Shown in pieces: positions 8,575 to 16,845 of a DNA stretch of 64,000 nt. This DNA comes from Bacteroidetes bacterium UBA1935. GTDB lineage: Bacteria > Bacteroidota > Bacteroidia > Chitinophagales > Chitinophagaceae. The stretch covers positions 62,001 to 126,000 of the forward strand of contig DDFF01000013.1 of NCBI GenBank assembly GCA_002337045.1. Reading direction: 5' to 3'. Positions within the stretch are counted from its first letter, which is position 1, and each line of letters opens with the position of its first letter. A program made the position numbers and the translations under genes. The notes below the pieces were generated by a model, which ran no database searches, was not told the origin of the DNA, and was given only the letters and a program-made list of their open reading frames with translations.

Positions 8575-10026
8575 CTATTTTGATTTTTTGAAAACCGAAA
8601 TTGCTTTTGTCCAAACACGCATATACCATTCCTTAGTAAATATCTGCGAGTCGTTGCGTGCCTGATTGATTAATATGAATGCGATAGGTAGCAACATACC
8701 TGTTGCCATCCACATACCTATCCATGTAGGTATAGACCCTGTTTTTGATAGCTTTTCGCCTGTTATAGACATGATGTGAAAAACAACAAAGAATGCCACA
8801 GCAATAACCATTGGCATACCTAAGCCACCCTTGCGTATAATAGCGCCAAGAGGAGCACCAATGAGGAATAGCAGTACGCATGCAAAAGACAGTGTGAATT
8901 TTCTGTGCCACTCGACATTGAACTGCAAAAAGTTCTCATGATGCAGTGTTTTGTCGTTAGATGAGATATCTATCATTCCTTTACTATTACGTACAGTATT
9001 GATAGATGATGCTACTATCCTACCCTTTAGAGAGTCCGGAACCAGATCCAGAAATGATGATTTGTATGTAATTATTTTTTTTACTGATGAAATACGTTTG
9101 TTTAAGACGGCCAGTTGACTGTCGTTCCCCATTGCTTCTATATTGGGGCTAAGGTAAATACCTAGATTTTTTGCAAGACTTTTTTCATACCTGCGAAAAC
9201 TATCAATACGCTCGTTCAGCTGCACCACATCCATCATCTGATAGGCATCTTTAAACAGGTCTTCGCTTGTACGTGTAAGCTTAAAAGAAGAAAGATCGAA
9301 AACTTTGTCCCACTTCCTGAAGTACATCCTGTATTGCTGATAGCTATTTACGCCGTCCTTGTTGCTGACAGCTTCTTCGTATCGCCATCCATCACGTAGT
9401 CTGAAGATAAGGTAGTGTTTATCGGCGCTTGGTATCATTTCACCTTGTTTTGCAATGACTACCCTATCGTTACCAGCACCAGAAGTGTGATCGTAAATAA
9501 TTATGTTTCGTATTGTTTTACCATCCTTATCTTTTTCGCCTACGCGTATGGAGAAACCATCAATGTCTTTATTGAACTGTCCTGCGCGGATGTTGAATGT
9601 AGGTTTAGAATTCCTTAAGTCATACAGTAATGAAAGCGCCTTAAGATTTGCATATGGGATCACGTTATTGTTGAACAGAAATGCCAACCCGCCAATAAAC
9701 ATGATGAAGAACAGCAGCGGACGCATGAAGCGCAAAAGCGATATACCAGCAGATTTGATGGCTACCAGCTCAAAGTTTTCGCCCATGCTGCCAAATGTCA
9801 TGATAGACGCTAACAATATACCTAACGGCAATGCCAGCGGAACCATGGTAGTAGACATGAAGAACAGCAACTGCACAATCATCCAGATGCCCAATCCTTT
9901 ACCTATCAGCTCGTCCATATACAGCCAGAAAAACTGCATTACCAGTACGAACAGCGTAATGAAAAAAGTAACTATAAACGGCCCTATAAAACTCCGCAGA
10001 ATAAGTATGTCGAGCTTCTTAAGCAA
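8575..10026 (-). CDS. LptF/LptG family LPS export permease
   Basis: A YjgP/YjgQ family protein, inner-membrane permease of the Lpt machine that extracts LPS for export with the ATPase LptB. Three N-terminal membrane helices (about 14-125, including the GSMGENFELVAIKSAG coupling stretch facing LptB) flank a long periplasmic beta-jellyroll domain. Three C-terminal helices end in VFHIMSITGEKL and a WIGMWMATGMLL helix. Length is 483, longer than E. coli LptF/G (about 360) but usual in Bacteroidota because of a larger periplasmic domain. First gene of a tight operon with PAP2 phosphatase and an ArnT-like transferase. Whether it is the F or G paralogue cannot be told here. Confidence 0.9.
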   Translation of the reverse strand: MLKKLDILILRSFIGPFIVTFFITLFVLVMQFFWLYMDELIGKGLGIWMIVQLLFFMSTTMVPLALPLGILLASIMTFGSMGENFELVAIKSAGISLLRFMRPLLFFIMFIGGLAFLFNNNVIPYANLKALSLLYDLRNSKPTFNIRAGQFNKDIDGFSIRVGEKDKDGKTIRNIIIYDHTSGAGNDRVVIAKQGEMIPSADKHYLIFRLRDGWRYEEAVSNKDGVNSYQQYRMYFRKWDKVFDLSSFKLTRTSEDLFKDAYQMMDVVQLNERIDSFRRYEKSLAKNLGIYLSPNIEAMGNDSQLAVLNKRISSVKKIITYKSSFLDLVPDSLKGRIVASSINTVRNSKGMIDISSNDKTLHHENFLQFNVEWHRKFTLSFACVLLFLIGAPLGAIIRKGGLGMPMVIAVAFFVVFHIMSITGEKLSKTGSIPTWIGMWMATGMLLPIAFILINQARNDSQIFTKEWYMRVWTKAISVFKKSK

Positions 10027-10045
10027 TAGTATTTCAGAATTTGTG

Positions 10046-10053
10046 CAAACCTA
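10046..10053 (-). promoter_or_regulatory. Candidate -7 element for the lptF/G operon
   Basis: On the minus strand this reads TAGGTTTG, an exact match to TAnnTTTG, 19 nt before the permease start codon. No convincing -33 element at the expected spacing. Confidence 0.4.
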
Positions 10054-10121
10054 CACAAAAACGGCTGCAATGGCTATTGTATTGTGAAGAATAAGCCACT
10101 ATTTAACGTTTTGAAAAGCAG

Positions 10122-10162
10122 CTACAAAAAAGCCTGCAATATGGTACTGCAGGCTTTTGTAG
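10122..10162 (-). terminator. Terminator of the START-like gene
   Basis: AGCCTGCA (10131-10138) pairs with TGCAGGCT (10148-10155) and the arms extend outward with A/T pairing to CTAC/GTAG. On the minus strand the hairpin is followed by a T run (A-run 10126-10131). It lies 8 nt after the START-like stop codon. Confidence 0.85.
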
Positions 10163-10170
10163 GAATGATG

Positions 10171-10554
10171 TTAACTACCTATACGATGCTTCAGGTCTGC
10201 AACCTGCGTATGCCACAAACGTTCCTGATCTTTCAGGTCTATTTTGTCGGCAAAGTCAGTTATTTTCAGAATGGTTTCGTTTGTAATAGGACTTTGTTCA
10301 ATTCTGAATTCAAAGAACTCTTCAGGGTTGTAATAATCCCATCTGTATCTTACGTATTCATTTTCCAATCCTTCTACCATGTCGGCCACGTCTGTGCTAC
10401 CGTTCCAGCTGAAATAGAAAGTATGATCTCTTTGGTCAACTTTGTCTGCGAACCACTCTTGCAGCCCAACCGGTGTCGATAAAAACTCGAAAAGTATCGA
10501 TGGAGAGCACCTAATGGGAAACTCGAGCGTGTACATTGTCTTTTTCTTACTCAT
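10171..10554 (-). CDS. START-like (SRPBCC fold) domain protein
   Basis: A 127-residue protein of the Bacteroidota START-like domain family, distant from AHSA1-type SRPBCC proteins. It begins with a TLEFPIRCSPSILFEFLSTPVGLQEWFAD segment (helix-grip entry, residues ~8-37), then alternating beta strands with YFSWNG and YVRYRWDYYNPEEFFEF, and ends in a long helix (LWHTQVADLKHRIGS). No signal peptide; cytoplasmic. The fold usually binds a hydrophobic ligand or a partner protein; the specific role is unknown. It is divergent from the rpoD gene and has its own terminator. Confidence 0.82.
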   Translation of the reverse strand: MSKKKTMYTLEFPIRCSPSILFEFLSTPVGLQEWFADKVDQRDHTFYFSWNGSTDVADMVEGLENEYVRYRWDYYNPEEFFEFRIEQSPITNETILKITDFADKIDLKDQERLWHTQVADLKHRIGS

Positions 10555-10704
10555 CTAATGATTTTAAGCTCTTGAGGTAAACACTGCTGCAATAATAAAA
10601 AAAGGAATGAACAATCAAAATCTTTCTGAAAGAAATATTTATAAATACCCGCCTGACTTGAAAAATTGGTTTGATTTTTGCTGTTAAGAATTTCTTAATT
10701 TTTA

Positions 10705-10736
10705 TTTGGGTTGAATTGCTCAGAACGTTAGATTTG
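10705..10736 (+). promoter_or_regulatory. Bacteroidota-type promoter upstream of rpoD
   Basis: TTTG at 10705-10708, a 20-nt spacer, then TAGATTTG at 10729-10736: both elements match the phylum's primary-sigma consensus with correct spacing. The implied leader before the rpoD start is about 75 nt. The rest of the 265-nt intergenic region is AT-rich without other clear features. Confidence 0.65.
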
Positions 10737-10819
10737 CCATAACAATGTAAAAATCAAGACCATTACTTACGTTTATTCTTCTATTCTCTAACGATTAAAA
10801 AATTGATTTGCCTATGTCA

Positions 10820-11689
10820 ATGCGTCAGCTCAAAATCACGAAATCCATTACTAATCGTGAGAGCCAATCTCTGGAAAAATATCTCCAGGAAATCGGTAAA
10901 GTAGATTTGATCACCCCTGAAGAAGAAGTGCAGCTTGCCATCAAAATCAAACAGGGTGATCAGCGCGCACTGGAGAAACTTACAAAAGCCAACCTCCGTT
11001 TCGTAGTATCGGTAGCAAAACAATACCAAAATCAAGGGTTATCGCTTAGTGATCTAATTAATGAAGGTAACCTGGGCCTCATCAAAGCAGCACAACGTTT
11101 TGATGAAACACGTGGTTTCAAATTCATCTCTTATGCAGTGTGGTGGATTCGTCAATCTATCCTGCAGGCTTTGGCAGAACAATCACGTATCGTTCGTCTG
11201 CCACTTAACAAAGTGGGCCTTTCTAACAAAATCAGCAAAGCATATTCTCAACTGGAACAGGAATATGAACGTGAACCATCTACAGAAGAATTAGCAGAAC
11301 TTCTGGATATAGGCACAGAAGAAATAGAAACAACACTGGGTGTAGCTGCTCGCCACGTTTCTGTTGACGCGCCGTTTGTAGATAGTGAAGATAATACCCT
11401 GCTTGATGTATTGGAAAATCCGAATTCGGATTCTGCCGATTCTGAACTGGAACACTACGATTCACTCCGTTGTGAAATAGAACGCTCTCTGAGCACACTT
11501 ACAGACCGTCAGCGCGATGTTATTAAGCTATACTTCGGTATCGGCGTAGAGCATCCGATGAGCCTGGAAGATATAGGTGAAAAATTCTCGCTGACTCGCG
11601 AGCGTGTTCGTCAGATTAAAGATAAAGCTATAACAAAACTGCGCACTGCTACACGCTGCCAGTTATTGAAATCTTATCTTGGTAACTAA
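10820..11689 (+). CDS. rpoD: RNA polymerase primary sigma factor (RpoD/SigA type), copy 1
   Basis: A sigma-70 group 1/2 factor of 289 residues from the chosen start (MRQLKIT). Upstream in-frame TTG (10808) and ATG (10814) codons exist, but the second sigma gene in this window and Bacteroidota RpoD proteins begin with MRQLKI, so 10820 is preferred. Order: short region 1.2 ([16 protein letters not shown]), region 2 with the core-binding and -10 recognition helices ([42 protein letters not shown]), region 3, and region 4 ending in the helix-turn-helix [18 protein letters not shown]. Region 1.1 and the non-conserved region are absent, as is usual in this phylum. It recognises TAnnTTTG-type promoters such as those listed here. 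Strong terminator follows. Confidence 0.92.
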   Translation: MRQLKITKSITNRESQSLEKYLQEIGKVDLITPEEEVQLAIKIKQGDQRALEKLTKANLRFVVSVAKQYQNQGLSLSDLINEGNLGLIKAAQRFDETRGFKFISYAVWWIRQSILQALAEQSRIVRLPLNKVGLSNKISKAYSQLEQEYEREPSTEELAELLDIGTEEIETTLGVAARHVSVDAPFVDSEDNTLLDVLENPNSDSADSELEHYDSLRCEIERSLSTLTDRQRDVIKLYFGIGVEHPMSLEDIGEKFSLTRERVRQIKDKAITKLRTATRCQLLKSYLGN

Positions 11690-11713
11690 GAAAAGGACAT
11701 CTTTTATATATTT

Positions 11714-11744
11714 ACAGCCTTGCAATCTGCAAGGCTGTTTTATT
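11714..11744 (+). terminator. rpoD terminator abutting the next start codon
   Basis: An 11-bp perfect stem ACAGCCTTGCA (11714-11724)/TGCAAGGCTGT (11728-11738), three-base loop, then TTTATT. The T tract runs directly into the ATG of the DUF1684 gene at 11745. A TATATTTA just before the stem (11707-11714) is one base off the -7 consensus and could start a transcript inside the hairpin. Confidence 0.85.
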
Positions 11745-12353
11745 ATGAAGTATACAGTACTGGTATTATTGGCATTGACTCCCTTTACGGGTCTTAGAGC
11801 ACAAAACTATAAAGCTGAAATTGCTAAGTGGAGGAAGGAATATAAAGAAGCTTTTGTAAAAGAAGAGCGTAGCCCGTTGAAGGCAAATGATACAGCATCA
11901 TTACGTTTTTTTGAAACGGATGAGAAGTATAAAATAACAGCAAAGTTCTACGCTACACCAGATAGCAAACCATTTGAAATGCCTACCTATAGCGGAAAGA
12001 CAAAGACTTTCAAACAGTATGGTACTGCCATGTTTGTGTTGAATGATACGGTTGTTACGCTATGCATTTATCAGAATATAAAACTGCTGGAAGATAAAAA
12101 GCATAAAGACCACCTCTTTATTCCTTTTACGGACGGTACATCGTATACAGAAACTTATGCAGGTGGCAGGTATATAGACCTTGAGATTAAGGACATAAAA
12201 AGCGAGAAGCTGGTTATTGACTTTAATAAAGCATACAATCCTTACTGTGCATACGCAACAGGCTACAACTGCCCTATTCCACCAATAGAGAACAGAATGA
12301 GTGTTGCAGTAAAAGCAGGTGAAAAGCTATTTAGCGGTAAGCACAAGGATTAA
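11745..12353 (+). CDS. DUF1684 family secreted protein
   Basis: The start at 11745 is chosen because it gives a proper signal peptide (MKYTVLVLLALTPFTGLRAQ). The longer frame from 11679 would run through the rpoD terminator. The 202-residue product has the family's marks: an N-terminal W-x-x-EY segment, strands with GGRYIDLEI, and the C-terminal YNPYCAYATGYNCPIPPIEN block with conserved cysteines and Asn-Pro. Periplasmic by inference; function not established. No ribosome binding site is recognisable because the terminator occupies the upstream bases. Its stop codon overlaps that of the convergent histidine kinase gene (TTAA at 12350-12353). Confidence 0.83.
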   Translation: MKYTVLVLLALTPFTGLRAQNYKAEIAKWRKEYKEAFVKEERSPLKANDTASLRFFETDEKYKITAKFYATPDSKPFEMPTYSGKTKTFKQYGTAMFVLNDTVVTLCIYQNIKLLEDKKHKDHLFIPFTDGTSYTETYAGGRYIDLEIKDIKSEKLVIDFNKAYNPYCAYATGYNCPIPPIENRMSVAVKAGEKLFSGKHKD

Positions 12354-13825
12354 TATTGCAATAGCGGTAGGTGTACAACATACTCACCATTTTCAATGCC
12401 ATACTGTACAGCCTTACTAGTAGCTAATGCATAACGTTTGCTGATGTTTGCAAGTCCTAAACCGCTGCTTTTATCTTTGCTGTGTTTTTCCTGTATTTTA
12501 TTGCGTACAGTCAGCTCTGCACCATCTGCTGATATATAGACGTGCAAAGGTTGTGTTTTTGATACTACGCTATGCTTAATAGCGTTTTCAACGAGCATTT
12601 GCAGTGCAAGCGGAATTACTTTGCGGGTTTGCTTTAATGTTTCTGAAACATCTATGTGTACATGTAGGGCATCGCCAAAACGGCTTTTCTGTATGTGTAT
12701 GTAATTATCCAAAACATCCAGCTCTTCCTGCAATGAAACCAAATTTCGACTACTGTGTACTTGCATGTTCCGATACAAGTCTGATAGACGCTCAGAGTAT
12801 TGCACTGCGGTTTTCGGGTCTTCTTCTATTAAGTTGGTAAGCGTATTGAGGCTGTTAAACAGGAAGTGTGGATTTACCTGGCTGCGAAGATGCTCGTATT
12901 CAAATACAATGCGCTCCTGTTCCAACAAAGCCATTTTCTTTAGGTTAGCTTCTCTGTATCGTACTATTAAATATGCTCCTGCTACTAAAAACGATGCTAT
13001 TAGTGTCATAAACCATAGCTCTTTGTAAAATGGTGTAGCAACTGTGAAGTGATATGTTTTTTCTACTGGGTTACTAAAATCAGGCTTCAGACTTGCTTGT
13101 ACAATAAATGTATAATTGCCTGCAGGAAGGCTTGGGAATGTAGCAGACTCCTCGTTAGTTTCAATCCATTTGTCGTAGTAGCCTGTTAGTTTATACCTGT
13201 ATCTGATTGATTTGAAGTCTGAAAGATTGGCGGCATTATACCTGAAATGAAAATAGTTCTCGTCAGGGGCAAAATTCTGTTTGTCGGGTGTTACCAGCCT
13301 CAGATAGGTGGTTGCCGGGTTGGAGCCATTATTGTAGAGTGTTTCTAGCTTCCCCTGCTTATATACATCATACACATTATCTACAAAGTCAGTACGCTTT
13401 ATGGATGGATTTGCTGCATAGAAGTCCAATACACTTTTCACAGCAGCCATAAAACAGTTGCGTTGTACAGTGTCTTTCGTTTCTAGTACATACTTCATCC
13501 ATCCGCCTGAATAGAGAAAGTACAAATCGTTATTGGCATTTTGGAAGCGTATCAGATACTCAGGCATATTTACTGTCACCTGATTATTCTTTTGCAGCCA
13601 TAGCATGATGAAATTGTTCAGCCTGCGGCGTTGTATTCTGTCGCTATCAATGGGTGTAGTTTGCAGCCAATTTACGGCAGGTACTACATATGAGGTATAC
13701 TTATCGTAATTGAAACGCTCATCCAGTACAAGATCTTCTGGAAGAACTTGTTTTTGTGCATATATGTTATGGCACAAAAGCGTAGCGATACATAGCAGTA
13801 TCGGTAGTAATAGTTTTCTAAGCAT
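12350..13825 (-). CDS. LytS-type sensor histidine kinase with Y_Y_Y domain and unusual N-terminal sensor
   Basis: A 491-residue membrane kinase. Signal peptide about 1-23. Residues ~30-165 form an alpha-helical domain (PAVNWLQTTP..., YLFYSGGWMKYVLE-type pattern) that resembles small stand-alone secreted Bacteroidota proteins rather than the usual two-component propeller. A Y_Y_Y beta domain follows (~190-262), then one membrane helix (~271-289). The cytoplasmic His_kinase (PF06580) module has the phospho-accepting His320 in QVNPHFLFNSLNT, with an HATPase N-box (MLVENAIKHS) and GLGLANI. Kinases of this class signal to LytTR regulators, but none is adjacent, so it is an orphan here. The stop overlaps the DUF1684 stop. 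Confidence 0.85.
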   Translation of the reverse strand: MLRKLLLPILLCIATLLCHNIYAQKQVLPEDLVLDERFNYDKYTSYVVPAVNWLQTTPIDSDRIQRRRLNNFIMLWLQKNNQVTVNMPEYLIRFQNANNDLYFLYSGGWMKYVLETKDTVQRNCFMAAVKSVLDFYAANPSIKRTDFVDNVYDVYKQGKLETLYNNGSNPATTYLRLVTPDKQNFAPDENYFHFRYNAANLSDFKSIRYRYKLTGYYDKWIETNEESATFPSLPAGNYTFIVQASLKPDFSNPVEKTYHFTVATPFYKELWFMTLIASFLVAGAYLIVRYREANLKKMALLEQERIVFEYEHLRSQVNPHFLFNSLNTLTNLIEEDPKTAVQYSERLSDLYRNMQVHSSRNLVSLQEELDVLDNYIHIQKSRFGDALHVHIDVSETLKQTRKVIPLALQMLVENAIKHSVVSKTQPLHVYISADGAELTVRNKIQEKHSKDKSSGLGLANISKRYALATSKAVQYGIENGEYVVHLPLLQY

Positions 13826-13910
13826 TATTCCTATCCGGTATTATAAGACAGGAGTTATAAAGTGTAAACGGCAGATAAATATATTAAATTACTACGTCAC
13901 TGTAGTATCA

Positions 13911-13946
13911 AAAAAAGTAAAAGGGCTCCATAAGAAGCCCTTTTAC
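13911..13946 (-). terminator. Terminator of the arginine decarboxylase gene
   Basis: GTAAAAGGGCT (13917-13927) pairs with AGCCCTTTTAC (13936-13946) as an 11-bp perfect stem. On the minus strand it is followed by a T run (A-run 13911-13916), 20 nt after the stop codon. Confidence 0.9.
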
Positions 13947-13966
13947 AATAATATATATTGTTAAGA

Positions 13967-15379
13967 TTATCTGATATATCCCAAGATTTTCAGCATGCTT
14001 TGTGCAGACTGTTCTTTAGCATACAACCAGTCTTCCAGTTCACCATTTTTATTGTATTCTACAACTACGTGCTTTGGCGATGGGATCATGCAGTGTTTAA
14101 TACCACCATAACCCGCCAACTGGTCTTGATAAGCACCTGTATGGAAGAAACCTATATACAGAGGGTCTGAACCCTTATCCTTATCTGTTTTAGGCAGGAA
14201 TACTGCGTTGATATGCTCCTCTGAAGTATAGAAGTCATGACTATCGCAGGTAAGGCCACCCAGATGTACTTCCTGGTACTCTTTATCCCATTTATTGATA
14301 GGCAGCATCAGGAATTTTTCACCAATACCCCATGTGTCAGGCAGTGTGGTAATGAAAGAGCTATCTATCATGTACCATATCTCACGGTCGTTTTGTTGCT
14401 TGTCATCCAGTACGCTATATACAACAGCCCCGCTCTCACCTACTGTAAATGAGCCAAACTCTGTATATATGTTCGGTACATCTACTTTGTTCTTTTTACA
14501 AACTTTTTTGATGTTCGATACAATCTCATTTACCATGTAGTTGTAATCGTAATCGAAACCAAGTGAGTGCTTGATAGGGAAACCACCGCCAATATTCAGG
14601 CCATCCAGTTCAGGACATATTTTCTTAAGCTGACAATACAGGTTTACAACTTTGTTCAGTTCGCTCCAGTAATATATGTCGTCCTTGATACCTTTATTCA
14701 TAAAGAAGTGCAGCATTTTCAGCTGAAACTTCTCGTTGCCTTTAATTTTATCTACATAAAACTCCAGTACATCTCTGCTGCGGATACCGAGGCGCGATGT
14801 ATAGAAATCGAAAGTTGGCTCTTCTTCGCTGGCAATACGTAAACCTATATTTACCGGGTCTTTAGAGCGTATCAGACGTTTATAGTCTTCAAACTCATTT
14901 TTGTTATCCAGAATCGGAACAACATTTTTGAAGCCGTCGTTAATAAGGCGTGCAATATTGCGTGTATAGGCTTTTGTTTTGAAGCCGTTGCAGATAATAT
15001 AAGTTTCCTTATTAATCTTACGGCGCTTATACAGTTGCTTGATGATTTCGATATCATAAGCAAAAGATGTTTCAAGGTGCACACCATGCTTCAATGTTTC
15101 CTCTACTATAAAAGAGAAGTGAGAGCTTTTGGTGCAATAACAGTAGAAATAGCTACCATCATACTTATGCTTTTTAATAGCATCGTTGAACATCTTTTTG
15201 GCCTTGTTTATCTGCATGCCAATTTTGGGCAGATATGTGAGCTTGAAAGGCGTACCGTATTTATCGATAAGCTTTTTGATGTCAAGACCATTAAAATGCA
15301 GGTGATTATCTTTTACTTCAAAACCTTCCTGTGGGAAGTCAAAAGTCTGATGGACGAGGTCCGTGTAAGTATTGTTCAT
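13967..15379 (-). CDS. speA: Arginine decarboxylase (biosynthetic, fold III PLP enzyme)
   Basis: A PLP-dependent decarboxylase of the alanine racemase-type (fold III) family, making agmatine from arginine, the first step to putrescine and spermidine. The PLP lysine is K84 in YCTKSS. A GLNIGGGFP glycine loop binds the PLP phosphate, the HTGAY motif is near the C terminus, and GLTCDSHD supplies the active-site Cys contributed across the dimer. Length 470 is the short Bacteroidota form; the E. coli enzyme is about 650. Cytoplasmic. Single gene with its own terminator. On the minus strand TACTTTTG (plus coordinates 15437-15444) could be its -7 element, 57 nt upstream of the start. Confidence 0.88.
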   Translation of the reverse strand: MNNTYTDLVHQTFDFPQEGFEVKDNHLHFNGLDIKKLIDKYGTPFKLTYLPKIGMQINKAKKMFNDAIKKHKYDGSYFYCYCTKSSHFSFIVEETLKHGVHLETSFAYDIEIIKQLYKRRKINKETYIICNGFKTKAYTRNIARLINDGFKNVVPILDNKNEFEDYKRLIRSKDPVNIGLRIASEEEPTFDFYTSRLGIRSRDVLEFYVDKIKGNEKFQLKMLHFFMNKGIKDDIYYWSELNKVVNLYCQLKKICPELDGLNIGGGFPIKHSLGFDYDYNYMVNEIVSNIKKVCKKNKVDVPNIYTEFGSFTVGESGAVVYSVLDDKQQNDREIWYMIDSSFITTLPDTWGIGEKFLMLPINKWDKEYQEVHLGGLTCDSHDFYTSEEHINAVFLPKTDKDKGSDPLYIGFFHTGAYQDQLAGYGGIKHCMIPSPKHVVVEYNKNGELEDWLYAKEQSAQSMLKILGYIR

Positions 15380-15522
15380 TTATCTTACTGATAATGCGGA
15401 TTGCCTGTTTAAAATACTACTGTTTATTTTGGATAACAAAAGTAACTAATTGCTAAAATGTAGAGCCATTTTTTTTAATGATTCTAAACATATTTTTTAA
15501 GGCTCCCCCACTGCCAAATACG

Positions 15523-15530
15523 TATGTTTG
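15523..15530 (+). promoter_or_regulatory. Candidate -7 element for the EamA transporter gene
   Basis: TATGTTTG, an exact TAnnTTTG match. It overlaps an upstream in-frame ATG at 15524, so that ATG cannot lie on a transcript from this promoter, which supports the start at 15548. Confidence 0.45.
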
Positions 15531-15547
15531 CACATCTTTTCCAACAA

Positions 15548-16456
15548 ATGAAGAAAGCATTAATACAAATGCACCTGGCAGTGCTGCTTTGGGGCTTTAC
15601 CGGCGTATTGGGCAGGGCTATAGATATGACAGCGCCTGTACTGGTATGGTATCGTATGCTGCTCACTGCATTGTTTATGGCGGGCATACTGTTTTACCGC
15701 AAGCAATGGGTTAAAATACCAGCCAAAGATATACGCAGCCTTGCCCTTATAGGTATATTAATGGGTCTGCACTGGGTGGGTTTTTATGGCTCTATTAAGT
15801 TTGCTAACGCATCAATAGCACTTGTGTGCCTGTCAACAGCCAGTATTTTTACTTCTCTGCTGGACCCGTTGGTCAACAAAACCAAGCACGATCCTGTAGA
15901 GCTTTTTATAGGTGCTTTGGCGCTTGCGGGTGTGTATTTTATATATCGTTTTCAGCAATTGTACGGATTAGGGATTGTTTTTGGGGTTATTGCGGCTATT
16001 CTCAGCTCGGTATTTACGGTTCTCAACAAGCGAATGGCTGGAAAATATCCTTCCAGGACGATGGTTTTCTATGAAATGGGCACAGGCTGGATTTTCATAA
16101 CCCTGCTGATGCCATTACAGCTAATCTATTTCCCCGATACCAAAGTTGTACCAACATCTACAGACTTATTGTGGTTGGTAGTCCTTAGCCTTTGCTGTAC
16201 GGTGTGGGCACAGTCATTGGCATTGAATGCGCTGAAGCATATCAGCAGCTTTACGGCTACGCTTAGTGTAAATCTGGAACCTGTTTATGGTATTTTGCTG
16301 GCTTTTTTCTTTTATCACGAGAATAAAGACCTTGATTATGGTTTTTATATTGGGATGGGTTTAATATTACTTTCCGTAATTTTACAGACGTTAAGATTGT
16401 TGAAGCAAGGGACTACCGCAAGTGGATATGTTGAGGAAAAAGGAGGTATTGACTAG
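15548..16456 (+). CDS. EamA/DMT-superfamily transporter
   Basis: An integral membrane protein of 302 residues with about ten hydrophobic helices arranged as two EamA repeats. The first repeat starts with LAVLLWGFTGVLGRAI and the second with FGVIAAILSSVFTVLNKRMAG. It belongs to the drug/metabolite transporter superfamily, whose members export or import amino acids, nucleotides or other small metabolites; the substrate is not predictable. The start at 15548 (MKKALIQ) is preferred over 15524 because a -7-like element covers the latter. A small GRAM-like gene follows 31 nt downstream on the same strand and may be co-transcribed. Confidence 0.87.
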   Translation: MKKALIQMHLAVLLWGFTGVLGRAIDMTAPVLVWYRMLLTALFMAGILFYRKQWVKIPAKDIRSLALIGILMGLHWVGFYGSIKFANASIALVCLSTASIFTSLLDPLVNKTKHDPVELFIGALALAGVYFIYRFQQLYGLGIVFGVIAAILSSVFTVLNKRMAGKYPSRTMVFYEMGTGWIFITLLMPLQLIYFPDTKVVPTSTDLLWLVVLSLCCTVWAQSLALNALKHISSFTATLSVNLEPVYGILLAFFFYHENKDLDYGFYIGMGLILLSVILQTLRLLKQGTTASGYVEEKGGID

Positions 16457-16487
16457 CGGATTTTTATCATAACAAAAATCTGTATTT

Positions 16488-16844
16488 ATGAATAAGTACC
16501 TGGAGCAATTGCTGGAAATTGAAGTGATAGCCAAAAGTGAACCTGCATCTATGTTAACAGCAGCCAATAAACGCTGCAACGGTAGGTTGATATTGAGTAG
16601 TAAACGCCTGTTGTTTATCTGCAACGGAAATGAAAATCCTGAAATAGATATAGACTTAGATACCATCAACATACTGGGGCACGAAAGCCAGTTTGTAGAC
16701 CACAATATTTTGACCATAAACTATCTGCAATACGAAGTAGCAAGGTTTACTGTAATAAACTGTGAAAGCTGGGAGGCCGCTATTGAAGAACAACGTATGA
16801 CTCCACACATCACTACTTCTATACCACCTGTTTCATTGAATTAG
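16488..16844 (+). CDS. Small protein with a GRAM/PH-like fold
   Basis: A 118-residue protein without a signal peptide. The centre (about 30-85) has the pattern of GRAM/bacterial PH-like domains: CNGRLILSSKRLLFIC, a short acidic turn, IDLDTINILG, and a final helix WEAAIEEQ. No close family is recognised, so this is a fold-level guess from strand order. It lies 31 nt after the EamA transporter gene. Its stop codon is one base from that of the convergent acyltransferase gene. Confidence 0.6.
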   Translation: MNKYLEQLLEIEVIAKSEPASMLTAANKRCNGRLILSSKRLLFICNGNENPEIDIDLDTINILGHESQFVDHNILTINYLQYEVARFTVINCESWEAAIEEQRMTPHITTSIPPVSLN

Positions 16845-16845
16845 T

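Noticed and set aside
9503..10087. 194-residue plus-strand ORF opposite the LptF/G-like gene
   Set aside because: Antisense to a complete permease gene; composition does not resemble a real protein.
10808..10819. Upstream TTG (10808) and ATG (10814) starts for the first sigma gene
   Set aside because: The second sigma gene and the family begin with MRQLKI; the extra residues have no support.
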